Shown here: piece by piece, positions 1-6,911 of the stretch
Layout: each line of letters opens with the position of its first letter
Numbering within the stretch: the first letter of the stretch is position 1
Source: Anaerolineae bacterium
GTDB taxonomy: Bacteria > Chloroflexota > Anaerolineae > 4572-78 > J111
DNA length: 10,999 nucleotides
NCBI GenBank assembly: GCA_020433835.1
Contig: JAGRBY010000203.1
Location: 1 to 10,999 of the forward strand
Reading direction: 5' to 3'
The notes under the pieces: model-generated
The model's database searches: none
What the model was told of the DNA's origin: nothing
The model's input: only the letters and a program-made list of their open reading frames with translations
Made by a program: the position numbers and the translations under genes

Positions 1-28
1 AAACTTGTCCTCGCGTAGGCGGGGAAAC
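1..28 (+). CRISPR. Single type I-E-like CRISPR repeat at window edge (probable array end)
   Basis: The 28 bases contain an imperfect hairpin. CCTCGC at 9-14 pairs with GCGGGG at 19-24 across a GTAG loop, with one T-G wobble, and GGGGAAAC ends the element. This shape (about 28 nt, 6-bp G+C-rich stem, AAAC-type end) is typical of type I-E repeats. In the orientation of the E. coli repeat the leader would lie to the left, so this copy would be the last one, distal to the leader. The T at 11, which spoils a perfect CCCCGC stem, fits a degenerate terminal repeat. No second copy follows within the expected 32-33 bases, so the call rests on shape alone and needs the sequence to the left. Confidence 0.42.
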
Positions 29-96
29 ATGCGGGAATGACATCGGTAACTGTTCCTCCTCGAAACACATATAGAGCCAAACTCAAACTTTATAAA

Positions 97-123
97 GCGT
101 AATGCGTGAATTCTGAATTACGC
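97..123 (-). terminator. Possible terminator after trkH
   Basis: Read on the minus strand, a 7-bp perfect stem (GCGTAAT at 97-103 and ATTACGC at 117-123) lies about 40 bases downstream of the trkH stop. The T-rich run TTTATAAAGTTT follows it directly. This is the expected place for the end of the trkA-trkH transcript. The stem is not G+C-rich and the T tract is interrupted, so termination may be weak. The rest of the 29-164 stretch holds no gene that I can support. Confidence 0.35.
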
Positions 124-164
124 GCACATTTTACGTTTTACCTCCCTCAAGCGAGAAAGCTGCG

Positions 165-1619
165 TCACTTCCTCCAGAAGAATGGCGTAAATAAGACCAA
201 TACAGTAAATAGTTCCAGCCGGCCCAGCAACATCAAAAATGATAAGAACCACTTACCCAGCCCGGGGATATGGGCAAAGTTGGCTGTTGGCCCAACGCTG
301 CCCAACCCAGGCCCAATATTGCCCAGGCAAGCGATAGTCGCGCCTATCGCCGAGATAAAATCAAGCCCAATCATCGTCATAATCAGCGACGACATCACGA
401 ACACCAGCATATAAAGGATAGAAAAAGCCAGAATATTGGTCATAATATTCTGCGGCACAGCCCGCCCATCGAGCCGAACCGGAATAATGGCTCTGGGATG
501 CAGCAGTCGTTTTAGTTCGACCAGGCTATTCTTAATGATGAGCAGCAGTCTGACCACTTTAATTCCCCCGGCGGTAGAGCCGGCTGACCCCCCGGTAAAC
601 ATCAGCATAAAAACGATAAACAACAGCGGCAGCGCCCACGTCTCGTAATCAGCAGTGACGAAGCCGGTCGTGGTAACAATGGTCAATGTGGTAAACATAC
701 TGTCTCGAAACGCACGTTCAACGCCCAATCCATCGTTAAAGATTAAGCCGACGGTGTGAATTAAGCCCACAATAACCACGCTCAGCGTATAAAAACGAAA
801 CTCCTCATTATGCCAGACCCGATCAAAACGCCGCTTGAGAAAAAAGTAGTGAATAGCAAAGTTGGCACCGGCAAAGTACATAAACAAAATAATAACGTAC
901 TGAATATAGGGCTGATCGTTGTAATAGGCGATACTGGCCTGTTTGGTTGAAAAGCCGCCGGTCGCCATGGTCGCAAAGCTATGGTTGATGGCATCGTACA
1001 ACGGCATATCGCCCAGCATCAGCAGCACCGTCTCGATGACCGTTAGCAAAAAGTAGATAAACCACAGCCGCTTGGCCGTCTCTTTAACCCGTGGATGGAT
1101 CTTATCCGCTGTTGGGCCGGGAACCTCTGCCACAAAGAGCTGCATGCCCCCAATGCCCAAAATAGGCAGAATAGCCAGCGACAGCACAATAATGCCCATA
1201 CCGCCAATCCAGTGGGTCATACTGCGCCAAAACAACACCCCTTTAGGTATCGACTCGATATCATTAAGCACCGACGCGCCGGTAGTAGTAAACCCCGACA
1301 TCGTTTCAAAAAAGGCGTCAGTGTAGCTGGGGATCGCGCCGCTAAAGACGAACGGTAAGGCCCCAAACAGTGACATCGTCACCCACCCCAGCGTCACAAT
1401 TAAATAACCCTCGCGCTTACCGATGCTCGTCCGGTCGCTGTGGATAGTTACCCCCCAGCAGGCCACTCCGAAAATAACAGTGAACGCACTGGCCGTGAGG
1501 ATAGGTATAACATCATCACTACCGTAATAGAAAGAAAAGGGCAAACCAACCAGCATCATCGCGCCGCTAACAATCAACAGTAAGCCCAGGGTGTTTACAA
1601 CAACTTTGGTATTAATCAT
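165..1619 (-). CDS. trkH: Trk-type K+ uptake channel subunit TrkH
   Basis: TrkH is the pore-forming inner-membrane subunit of a K+ uptake system and works with the cytoplasmic gating subunit TrkA. The 484-residue product matches the usual TrkH length of about 480. All four K+ selectivity-filter segments are visible: TTTGAS (111-116), ATGGFST (219-225), TTTGFVT (316-322) and CLGNIGPGLG (431-440). The glycine-rich GGSAGSTAGGIKVVR loop (343-357), which forms the intramembrane gate in this family, and the C-terminal LGRLELFTVLVLF helix are also present. The two hydrophobic segments before the first filter unit (about 8-30 and 37-58) favour TrkH over the shorter KtrB. The gene lies 102 bases downstream of trkA and is presumably co-transcribed with it. 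No strong Shine-Dalgarno sequence precedes the ATG at 1619, so expression may depend on the trkA transcript. There is no sign of damage. Confidence 0.95.
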   Translation of the reverse strand: MINTKVVVNTLGLLLIVSGAMMLVGLPFSFYYGSDDVIPILTASAFTVIFGVACWGVTIHSDRTSIGKREGYLIVTLGWVTMSLFGALPFVFSGAIPSYTDAFFETMSGFTTTGASVLNDIESIPKGVLFWRSMTHWIGGMGIIVLSLAILPILGIGGMQLFVAEVPGPTADKIHPRVKETAKRLWFIYFLLTVIETVLLMLGDMPLYDAINHSFATMATGGFSTKQASIAYYNDQPYIQYVIILFMYFAGANFAIHYFFLKRRFDRVWHNEEFRFYTLSVVIVGLIHTVGLIFNDGLGVERAFRDSMFTTLTIVTTTGFVTADYETWALPLLFIVFMLMFTGGSAGSTAGGIKVVRLLLIIKNSLVELKRLLHPRAIIPVRLDGRAVPQNIMTNILAFSILYMLVFVMSSLIMTMIGLDFISAIGATIACLGNIGPGLGSVGPTANFAHIPGLGKWFLSFLMLLGRLELFTVLVLFTPFFWRK

Positions 1620-1665
1620 AGGAATGAATTAGATACTCTCTCAACAGTACGGCCCTTTTATCTAC

Positions 1666-1684
1666 GGCAAACTTTAGCTTTGCC
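1666..1684. other. Small hairpin in the trkA-trkH gap
   Basis: GGCAAA (1666-1671) and TTTGCC (1679-1684) form a perfect 6-bp stem with a 7-base loop, midway between the trkA stop and the trkH start. No T tract follows on the minus strand, so it is not a standard terminator. It could modulate readthrough or mRNA processing between the two genes, or be chance. Confidence 0.25.
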
Positions 1685-1721
1685 TCAGGTCATCCCGCAC
1701 TCTTGAGGTGACACAACCGCA

Positions 1722-3065
1722 TTAGTGGAAAAATTTCTCAACTTCGTGGATAGCTTCCGGCTTGGAAAAAACAACAACCCGGTCATTTGGTTTCAACTGT
1801 GAGTCACCGACGGTAATAAAACTCTGCTCGCCGCGAATGACCCCACCAATGATGGCCCCTTTGGGAAACCCGACCATATCTTTAATAGCCCCTTCCGTAA
1901 TACGCGTATGGGGCTTCACAATATATTCAACCACTTCGGCATCGGCATCGCTTAAGTTCATGAGCAGCACAATTTCGCCCTTGCGGATAAAACTGAAGAT
2001 GTGGCTGGCTGCGATCAGTTTTTGGTTGATAACCGTATCGATGCCCAACGTTTGGGTTAAATACAAATACCCCATATTCTCCACCAGCGCGATGGTTTTC
2101 TTAACGCCCATTTTTTTGGCCGATAGACAAGACAGAATGTTCGTTTCGGTGTCGCCCGTTACAGCGATAAAGGCATCCATCGTTTCGATGCCCTCTTCAA
2201 CAAGCAGGTCGATGTTGCGGCCATCCCCGTGCAGCACCATGGTTCGATTGAGTTGACCGGCCAGATGATTACACTTATCGCGATCAATTTCAATGAGCTT
2301 GACCGAATAATTATGTCCCAGCCGCTGCGCCGTCTTGAAACCGAGCTTACTCCCACCCAAAATCATCACCGTCTTAATCTTGATCTTTTCATGCCCGGTG
2401 AAAGCGATAATCTCGTCGATAGCCGCCGTATCGGTGATGATAAAGATGAGATCGTGCCGACGTAAGCTGTTATCGCCGGTCGGAATAATGGTCTGCTGGT
2501 TACGCACAACCGCGACAATACGGAAATTGAGATGGGAATAGGTGCGGGCTATCTCGATGATGCTTTTGTTGACCACGGGTGCGTTTTCGGTAACGGTCAA
2601 CTCCAGCAAGGTCAGCTTGCCGCCCTCAAATTCAAAGGCATTGCGGGCTGTCGCCTGTTTTATAAGCCAGACAATCTCATTCATCGCCAGCGCGCTCGGA
2701 TAAATCATCGAGTCGATGCCCAACGCTCCAAAATTGACAGCGCATTTGTCTTCTAAAAACTCCGAATTCTCGACCCGCGCAATCGTTGTTCGAACCCCAA
2801 GCTGTTTGCCGATGGTTGCCGACAGCATGTTGATTTCTTCAAGCTGCGTGACGGCAATCAGCATATCGGCCGACGCGACACCCGCATCACGCAGCGTTTT
2901 GATCGAGGTGGCGCTGCCCTCGATGGTGATAACGTCGGTATGCGCCTCCACCAACGCCAACACATCGGGGTTGGGATCGATGACGGTAATATCGTGATCT
3001 TCTTGCGACAACATTCGAGACAGATAAAAACCCACTTCGCCGGCCCCGGCAATAATAATCTTCAT
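1722..3065 (-). CDS. trkA: Trk system potassium uptake protein TrkA (two RCK domains)
   Basis: TrkA is the cytoplasmic NAD(H)/nucleotide-binding ring that gates TrkH. The 447-residue protein has the expected tandem layout of RCK-N (about 1-135), RCK-C (about 145-225), RCK-N (about 231-350) and RCK-C (about 367-447). The first Rossmann loop is GAGEVG (7-12), with the NAD-ribose-binding acidic residue D30 at the end of strand beta 2 (VID). The second half has a degenerate loop, GGSKLG (237-242), followed by LIEID (257-261). E. coli TrkA is 458 residues. I chose the ATG at 3065. A GTG six bases upstream is in frame but lies inside the Shine-Dalgarno sequence GAAAGGTG (3069-3076), and MKIIIAGAGE is the typical family N terminus. 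Its own promoter is at 3109-3137, and trkH follows after 102 bases. Confidence 0.95.
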   Translation of the reverse strand: MKIIIAGAGEVGFYLSRMLSQEDHDITVIDPNPDVLALVEAHTDVITIEGSATSIKTLRDAGVASADMLIAVTQLEEINMLSATIGKQLGVRTTIARVENSEFLEDKCAVNFGALGIDSMIYPSALAMNEIVWLIKQATARNAFEFEGGKLTLLELTVTENAPVVNKSIIEIARTYSHLNFRIVAVVRNQQTIIPTGDNSLRRHDLIFIITDTAAIDEIIAFTGHEKIKIKTVMILGGSKLGFKTAQRLGHNYSVKLIEIDRDKCNHLAGQLNRTMVLHGDGRNIDLLVEEGIETMDAFIAVTGDTETNILSCLSAKKMGVKKTIALVENMGYLYLTQTLGIDTVINQKLIAASHIFSFIRKGEIVLLMNLSDADAEVVEYIVKPHTRITEGAIKDMVGFPKGAIIGGVIRGEQSFITVGDSQLKPNDRVVVFSKPEAIHEVEKFFH

Positions 3066-3068
3066 GGG

Positions 3069-3076
3069 CACCTTTC
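3069..3076 (-). promoter_or_regulatory. Shine-Dalgarno site that fixes the trkA start
   Basis: GAAAGGTG on the minus strand, with its AGG core 5 bases before the ATG at 3065. It overlaps the alternative GTG (3069-3071) and so argues against that upstream start. Confidence 0.6.
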
Positions 3077-3108
3077 GTTACAAAACAAACCTATATCACA
3101 ACAATTGA

Positions 3109-3137
3109 ATTATGAGGGATAACCATACAATTGTAAA
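3109..3137 (-). promoter_or_regulatory. Sigma70-type promoter of trkA-trkH with flanking inverted repeat
   Basis: On the minus strand the -35 is TTTACA (3132-3137; 5 of 6 with TTGACA), the spacer is exactly 17 bases, and the -10 is CATAAT (3109-3114; 5 of 6 with TATAAT). Transcription would start near 3102, giving a leader of about 37 bases that ends in the trkA Shine-Dalgarno site. A perfect 7-bp inverted repeat, ACAATTG (3101-3107) with CAATTGT (3128-3134), spans the start point, the -10 and the edge of the -35. That is where a repressor would bind, but the operator reading is inference. Confidence 0.55.
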
Positions 3138-3214
3138 TCCTCGGCCAAAAATCCTCATTTAAACTTTGATAAAAAAACGGTTAGAGTGAAAAAATTGAGA
3201 GACCAGGTATCAGA

Positions 3215-3267
3215 GATTAGAGACTGGAGACTACTGGAAATAATTCTCCAATCTCCAGTCCCTAATC
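3215..3267. repeat. Long imperfect hairpin overlapping the trmD stop codon
   Basis: GATTAGAGACTGGAGA (3215-3230) is the inverse complement of 3252-3267 with one mismatch in 16 (A3221 against C3261). The loop is 21 bases and contains a smaller TGGAA/TTCTCCA pairing. The right arm includes the trmD stop codon (3262-3264). On the minus strand an AATTTTTT run follows about 20 bases later (near 3190-3197), so it may work as an imperfect transcript end for trmD. Its repetitive GAGACTGGAGACTACTGG wording also suggests a mobile or slippage-derived intergenic repeat. Confidence 0.5.
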
Positions 3268-4035
3268 CCCTTCCTCCTGCTGCGCCAGAAAATCCCGATC
3301 AGCCGGGCTTAAATCCAGCGAGGCCAGCAGATCGGGCCGGCGCTTGAGCGTGCGGAGGAGAGACTGCTGCCGCCGCCACACTTCCAGCCGGGCGTGATGG
3401 CCCGACAACAAAATATCCGGGATACCGTGGCCGCGATACTCCGCCGGACGGGTATAATGGGGATGCTCCAACAGCCCCGCCGAGTGCGAGTCTTTGGCCG
3501 TGGCAGCGGCATCGCCCAGAACGCCGGGCACAAGCCGCGTCACGGCATCGACCACAATCATGGCTGCCAGTTCGCCGCCGGAGAGGACGTAATCGCCAAT
3601 CGACAGCTCATCGGTTGCCAGATATTGGCGCACCCGCTCGTCGATGCCCTCATAGCGACCACAAATCAACAGCATGCGATCACCCGTCGCCAGTGCCTGC
3701 GCCACCGGTTGTTTGAGGAGACGACCCTGCGGCGTCAACAAAATAATGGGTGGATAACCGCCCTGAGCGTACAGCGTCGCGTAACCTTCATCAGGAACGG
3801 TGAGAGCCAAAATCGCCTCGACGGCGTTGAAGATCGGCTCCGCCTTCATAATCATCCCCCCACCGCCGCCGTAGGGCGTGTCATCGGTGACGCGATGCTT
3901 ACCGGGCGCGTAATCGCGAATGTTATGCAGCGCAATCTCAACAAAGCCGCCCTCTTGGGCTCGTTTAATGATGCTGGCCTCAAACGGGCCGTCGAACATC
4001 TCCGGAAATAGGGTTAAAATATCAAAACGAATCAT
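3262..4035 (-). CDS. trmD: tRNA (guanine(37)-N1)-methyltransferase TrmD
   Basis: TrmD transfers a methyl group from S-adenosylmethionine to N1 of G37, next to the anticodon, and so prevents +1 frameshifting. The 257-residue product is close to E. coli TrmD (255). It shows the SPOUT-class trefoil-knot signatures: [17 protein letters not shown] (51-67), LLTPQG (99-104), [11 protein letters not shown] (125-135), and [15 protein letters not shown] (145-159). [12 protein letters not shown] (163-174) and [15 protein letters not shown] (188-202) follow, then SGHH and [11 protein letters not shown]167 and D182 sit 15 residues apart, as the catalytic Arg154 and Asp169 of the Haemophilus enzyme do, so it should be active. 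The ATG at 4035 lies 21 bases after the pseudokinase stop and has no clear Shine-Dalgarno site, which suggests co-transcription with that gene. The usual rpsP-rimM-trmD-rplS neighbours are absent here. Confidence 0.97.
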   Translation of the reverse strand: MIRFDILTLFPEMFDGPFEASIIKRAQEGGFVEIALHNIRDYAPGKHRVTDDTPYGGGGGMIMKAEPIFNAVEAILALTVPDEGYATLYAQGGYPPIILLTPQGRLLKQPVAQALATGDRMLLICGRYEGIDERVRQYLATDELSIGDYVLSGGELAAMIVVDAVTRLVPGVLGDAAATAKDSHSAGLLEHPHYTRPAEYRGHGIPDILLSGHHARLEVWRRQQSLLRTLKRRPDLLASLDLSPADRDFLAQQEEGD

Positions 4036-4056
4036 AAAATTGGTCGGTGTTGGGTG

Positions 4057-6843
4057 CTAATCGTTATCCTCTATCTGCAATTCAATCCGGCCTGTGCCGA
4101 TAGAGACATTGGCCGACGGCTCGCGCAGCCCTACAATAATCACTTCCTCCGTCTCTTCCAGGTTATCCTCAAGAATCGAAAGCTCAATGTACCCTTCCCG
4201 CTCGCCTTGTGCGATCTCGAGCGTGCCGGGAGTAAAGGTGTAATCCTGCCCCTGATCAGCCGTGCTGTTGATAATATAATAATTAACCCGGACGGGACGG
4301 TCGGCTGGCCGGTCGAGTGAAACTTCAATCAGCACGCGCCCATCATACTCGTTAACCCGATAGCGCGGCGGTGAACTGAGAAAAATGCGGGTTAAAAAGG
4401 GCTGTCGCTCGGTAAAGCTGGCCTGAATGCTGGCCGAATCCGGCAGCGGTGTGGTTTCCGGCGTGGCGGTCGGCGGTTGGTTGGGACTATCATCAAAGGC
4501 GTCGGGCGTGCCGTCCAGGTCGGTATCCCGGCTCTCCGGGTCCCACATATTAACCACTTCCACATCATCGCGCACACCGTCGGAGTCGGTGTCGGCCCGC
4601 AGCGGGTTGGTGTTAAGTTCCTTCAACTCGGCTCCATCCGGCAGGGTATCGCCGTCGGTGTCGTAGCTGTTGGGATCGGTGTTGGCCGCCAACTCTTCAC
4701 GGTTGGTTAGCCCGTCCCGGTCGGTATCCTCATCGAGCCAGTTAGCCGTGGCCATAATCGCGGTGGCGGTTGCTCCCATTTCGCGGGTCGCCCGAATGGA
4801 GCCGGCTTCCGAGGCCGCTGTTGAGGTCGCGCCGATAATGCCCGCCTGCTGACCAAGAAAACCGGGGATCTGTAAATAGAGAACCAGCACAGCACAACTG
4901 CACAACAGCAGCGCCAACAGGCTAATCAAGGCCCAACGCACCGGCAACTGCCCATTGCTGGTAATTTGCCCGCTTTGGGTGGCCATCTGCTGGTTGGTCG
5001 ACGTGACCACTATCGAGAAGGTGCGGGTCTGGCTGTCGCCGACCAGATAGCGCCGTCGGGGCGCGACCTTGAAATCAACCGTCCCTTTCTGGCCGACATC
5101 CAGCTTAAGCTGCTCACGCGTAGGCTGGAACTTGAGCCGGTTGTCCTCTTTGGGCTGGATGGTGAAGTTTTCAACCGTATTGCCCAGATTTTCGACCGTT
5201 ACCTGCGTTGTCTGCTCGCCGCTTAGCTCCTGAGGCCACAGCGTAGCCTCGAACTGATAAAACGGCGCAACCGTCAACACCGTGTTAATCTCTTCAATCT
5301 GACCGGGGTCATGCTGGTTGACCACCTGAATGGTCATTGTACGCCGTCCGGCCCGGCTTTGCGGCGACCAGGGCGGCTGAATGTCGATGGTTACCTCTTT
5401 CCGCTCTTGCGGCGCAAGCACGGCGGTCGACGGCGAAACGGTTATCCATTCGGGCGGCAGGCCATCAACCCGAATATGGCGGGCATCGTCCTGGGTGCCG
5501 TTGTTATACATCAAAACGCGGTAGGCCACGCTCTCGCCGGCCTTGACCGTTTGGGTTGAACTATCAAGCGAAATCCTGAGGTCGGTCAGCGGCAGCGCCG
5601 GAGGCTCGGTTTTGGCCTGTTTATCAGGCAGCGTTAGCCCATCGATACAGTCGGCCAGGTCTTGGGCCATGCCTTTGAGGCTCAGATAACGCTCGGCCGG
5701 GTCCTTTGCCAGCGCCCGCAGCAATATCTTCTCGACGGCTTCCGGCAGGTTGGGGTTAAGCGAGCGCGGCGCGGGCGGCTGCATTTCAACGTGCATATTC
5801 AGCGCATCTTCCAAATTGGGCGGCCAGAAGGGCGGCTGACCACACAGAATATCGTACAGCAGCACGCCCATGGTGTACACATCGCTGCGTAAGTCGGTGC
5901 GATGGCCAAGCAGCAGCTCCGGCGAAACCTGGTAGATCAACCGCCGCACCGAAACGTTGCCCGATTTAATCACTTCCTGGTTAGGTCTCAAGAAGCCCAG
6001 ATTGATAAAAACCGGATGCCACGTACTGCCGTTATCCATCTTATCGGGCTTGAGCATAATGTTTTTGGGTTTGGTGCCCGGATGCAAAACGCCATGCTGG
6101 TGCAGATAGTCGACGGTCAGGCATAGTTGACGCCCCAGTTTCAGCAGTTGGTTAAGCGGCACATGCTTAAATGACTGGCGGGCTTTGTCCAGGTCGTAGC
6201 CGGGGATGTACTCCATGATGATGTACAGCATTGAACCGACCTGCCCATAATCGTAAATTTTGACGATAGAGGGATGGTCGAGCTTGATGGCGGTACGCAC
6301 TTCCTGCTGAACCCGTTCGACAAGGGCCGGCTCATCAACGCGATTGAGGTCGATGACTTTGATAGCAACATCGATGCCCAGTTTGTTATCATAGGCTTTG
6401 AAGATGGCCCCCAACCCGCTGCGATCCAACACATCATCCAAGCGATAACGGCTAGCCAGCTCCTCGTTCAGCAGCAGGCTGTTTTTGGTATTCATAATCT
6501 CGCTGTTGGTACGCACCGAGCGCGGCGGGCGGGTGGGAGTTGTTTGGGTTGTCATCTGGGCCGACGACTTTTTGCCCCGTGTGCGCTGCACAAACGTTTG
6601 GTAGGCCTCCGGTTTCTCGGCCTCGATAGTATCGAGTAACTTTTTTAGCTGGCCTTTCGCCGCCGCACCTTCAACAAGATGTTGAATTTTCTGATCGCGG
6701 CTCATCTCCGGCGTAAACCCCGCGGCCTCATTCGGAAAATGCGTCGTTGCAAAGGCATCGAACCCCTGCCCGCTAAAAACAAAGGTCAGAAGTTGGTGTA
6801 TCATCTGTTTCTGTTTGTTGTTATAGGTAACACCCTCTGCCAT
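4057..6843 (-). CDS. Transmembrane Ser/Thr-kinase-like protein (predicted pseudokinase) with EAD-like, Ig-like, TSP3 and Calx-beta domains
   Basis: The 928-residue product has, in order, an N-terminal helical module (about 8-86) resembling effector-associated (EAD) domains and a Ser/Thr/Tyr kinase fold (about 131-403). Two Ig/NEW3-like beta domains (about 421-530 and 531-625) follow, then one membrane helix (about 636-658) and a Thr/Ala-rich stalk. Four Asp-rich TSP3-type Ca2+ motifs (704-785; for example DTDSDGVRDD at 751-760) and a C-terminal Calx-beta domain (about 825-928) complete it. Kept kinase features are the glycine loop (G143, G145), K162 of VAIK, the SPE motif (307-309) and D321 of DVYTMG. 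The HRD motif is HPG (254-256) and the DFG motif is NLG (281-283), so both catalytic aspartates are missing. A pseudokinase is likely. With a single membrane helix, the kinase and Ig parts should be cytoplasmic and the Ca2+-binding parts outside. The start is supported by GAGGAG five bases before the ATG. trmD follows after 21 bases. The partner is unknown. Confidence 0.88.
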   Translation of the reverse strand: MAEGVTYNNKQKQMIHQLLTFVFSGQGFDAFATTHFPNEAAGFTPEMSRDQKIQHLVEGAAAKGQLKKLLDTIEAEKPEAYQTFVQRTRGKKSSAQMTTQTTPTRPPRSVRTNSEIMNTKNSLLLNEELASRYRLDDVLDRSGLGAIFKAYDNKLGIDVAIKVIDLNRVDEPALVERVQQEVRTAIKLDHPSIVKIYDYGQVGSMLYIIMEYIPGYDLDKARQSFKHVPLNQLLKLGRQLCLTVDYLHQHGVLHPGTKPKNIMLKPDKMDNGSTWHPVFINLGFLRPNQEVIKSGNVSVRRLIYQVSPELLLGHRTDLRSDVYTMGVLLYDILCGQPPFWPPNLEDALNMHVEMQPPAPRSLNPNLPEAVEKILLRALAKDPAERYLSLKGMAQDLADCIDGLTLPDKQAKTEPPALPLTDLRISLDSSTQTVKAGESVAYRVLMYNNGTQDDARHIRVDGLPPEWITVSPSTAVLAPQERKEVTIDIQPPWSPQSRAGRRTMTIQVVNQHDPGQIEEINTVLTVAPFYQFEATLWPQELSGEQTTQVTVENLGNTVENFTIQPKEDNRLKFQPTREQLKLDVGQKGTVDFKVAPRRRYLVGDSQTRTFSIVVTSTNQQMATQSGQITSNGQLPVRWALISLLALLLCSCAVLVLYLQIPGFLGQQAGIIGATSTAASEAGSIRATREMGATATAIMATANWLDEDTDRDGLTNREELAANTDPNSYDTDGDTLPDGAELKELNTNPLRADTDSDGVRDDVEVVNMWDPESRDTDLDGTPDAFDDSPNQPPTATPETTPLPDSASIQASFTERQPFLTRIFLSSPPRYRVNEYDGRVLIEVSLDRPADRPVRVNYYIINSTADQGQDYTFTPGTLEIAQGEREGYIELSILEDNLEETEEVIIVGLREPSANVSIGTGRIELQIEDND

Positions 6844-6848
6844 TACTG

Positions 6849-6854
6849 CTCCTC
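6849..6854 (-). promoter_or_regulatory. Strong ribosome binding site of the pseudokinase gene
   Basis: GAGGAG on the minus strand, 5 bases before the ATG at 6843, confirms that start. The stop codon TAA of a short upstream reading frame (stop at 6843-6845) overlaps the start codon as TAATG. Confidence 0.65.
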
Positions 6855-6911
6855 AACTAACGGCCGATGATGCCGTTGACCCATCTTCTTATATTCCAAC
6901 GCCTGGGGCTG

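Noticed and set aside
29..70. A second CRISPR repeat after a first spacer
   Set aside because: At the expected distance only fragments such as CCTC and GAAAC match, with no stem, so no second repeat is supported.
1762..2256. Plus-strand 164-residue open frame opposite trkA
   Set aside because: It is the antisense shadow of trkA, with no ribosome site or domain.
3394..4011. Plus-strand 205-residue open frame opposite trmD
   Set aside because: It lies wholly within the antisense of a well-supported trmD gene and its translation has no recognisable family features.
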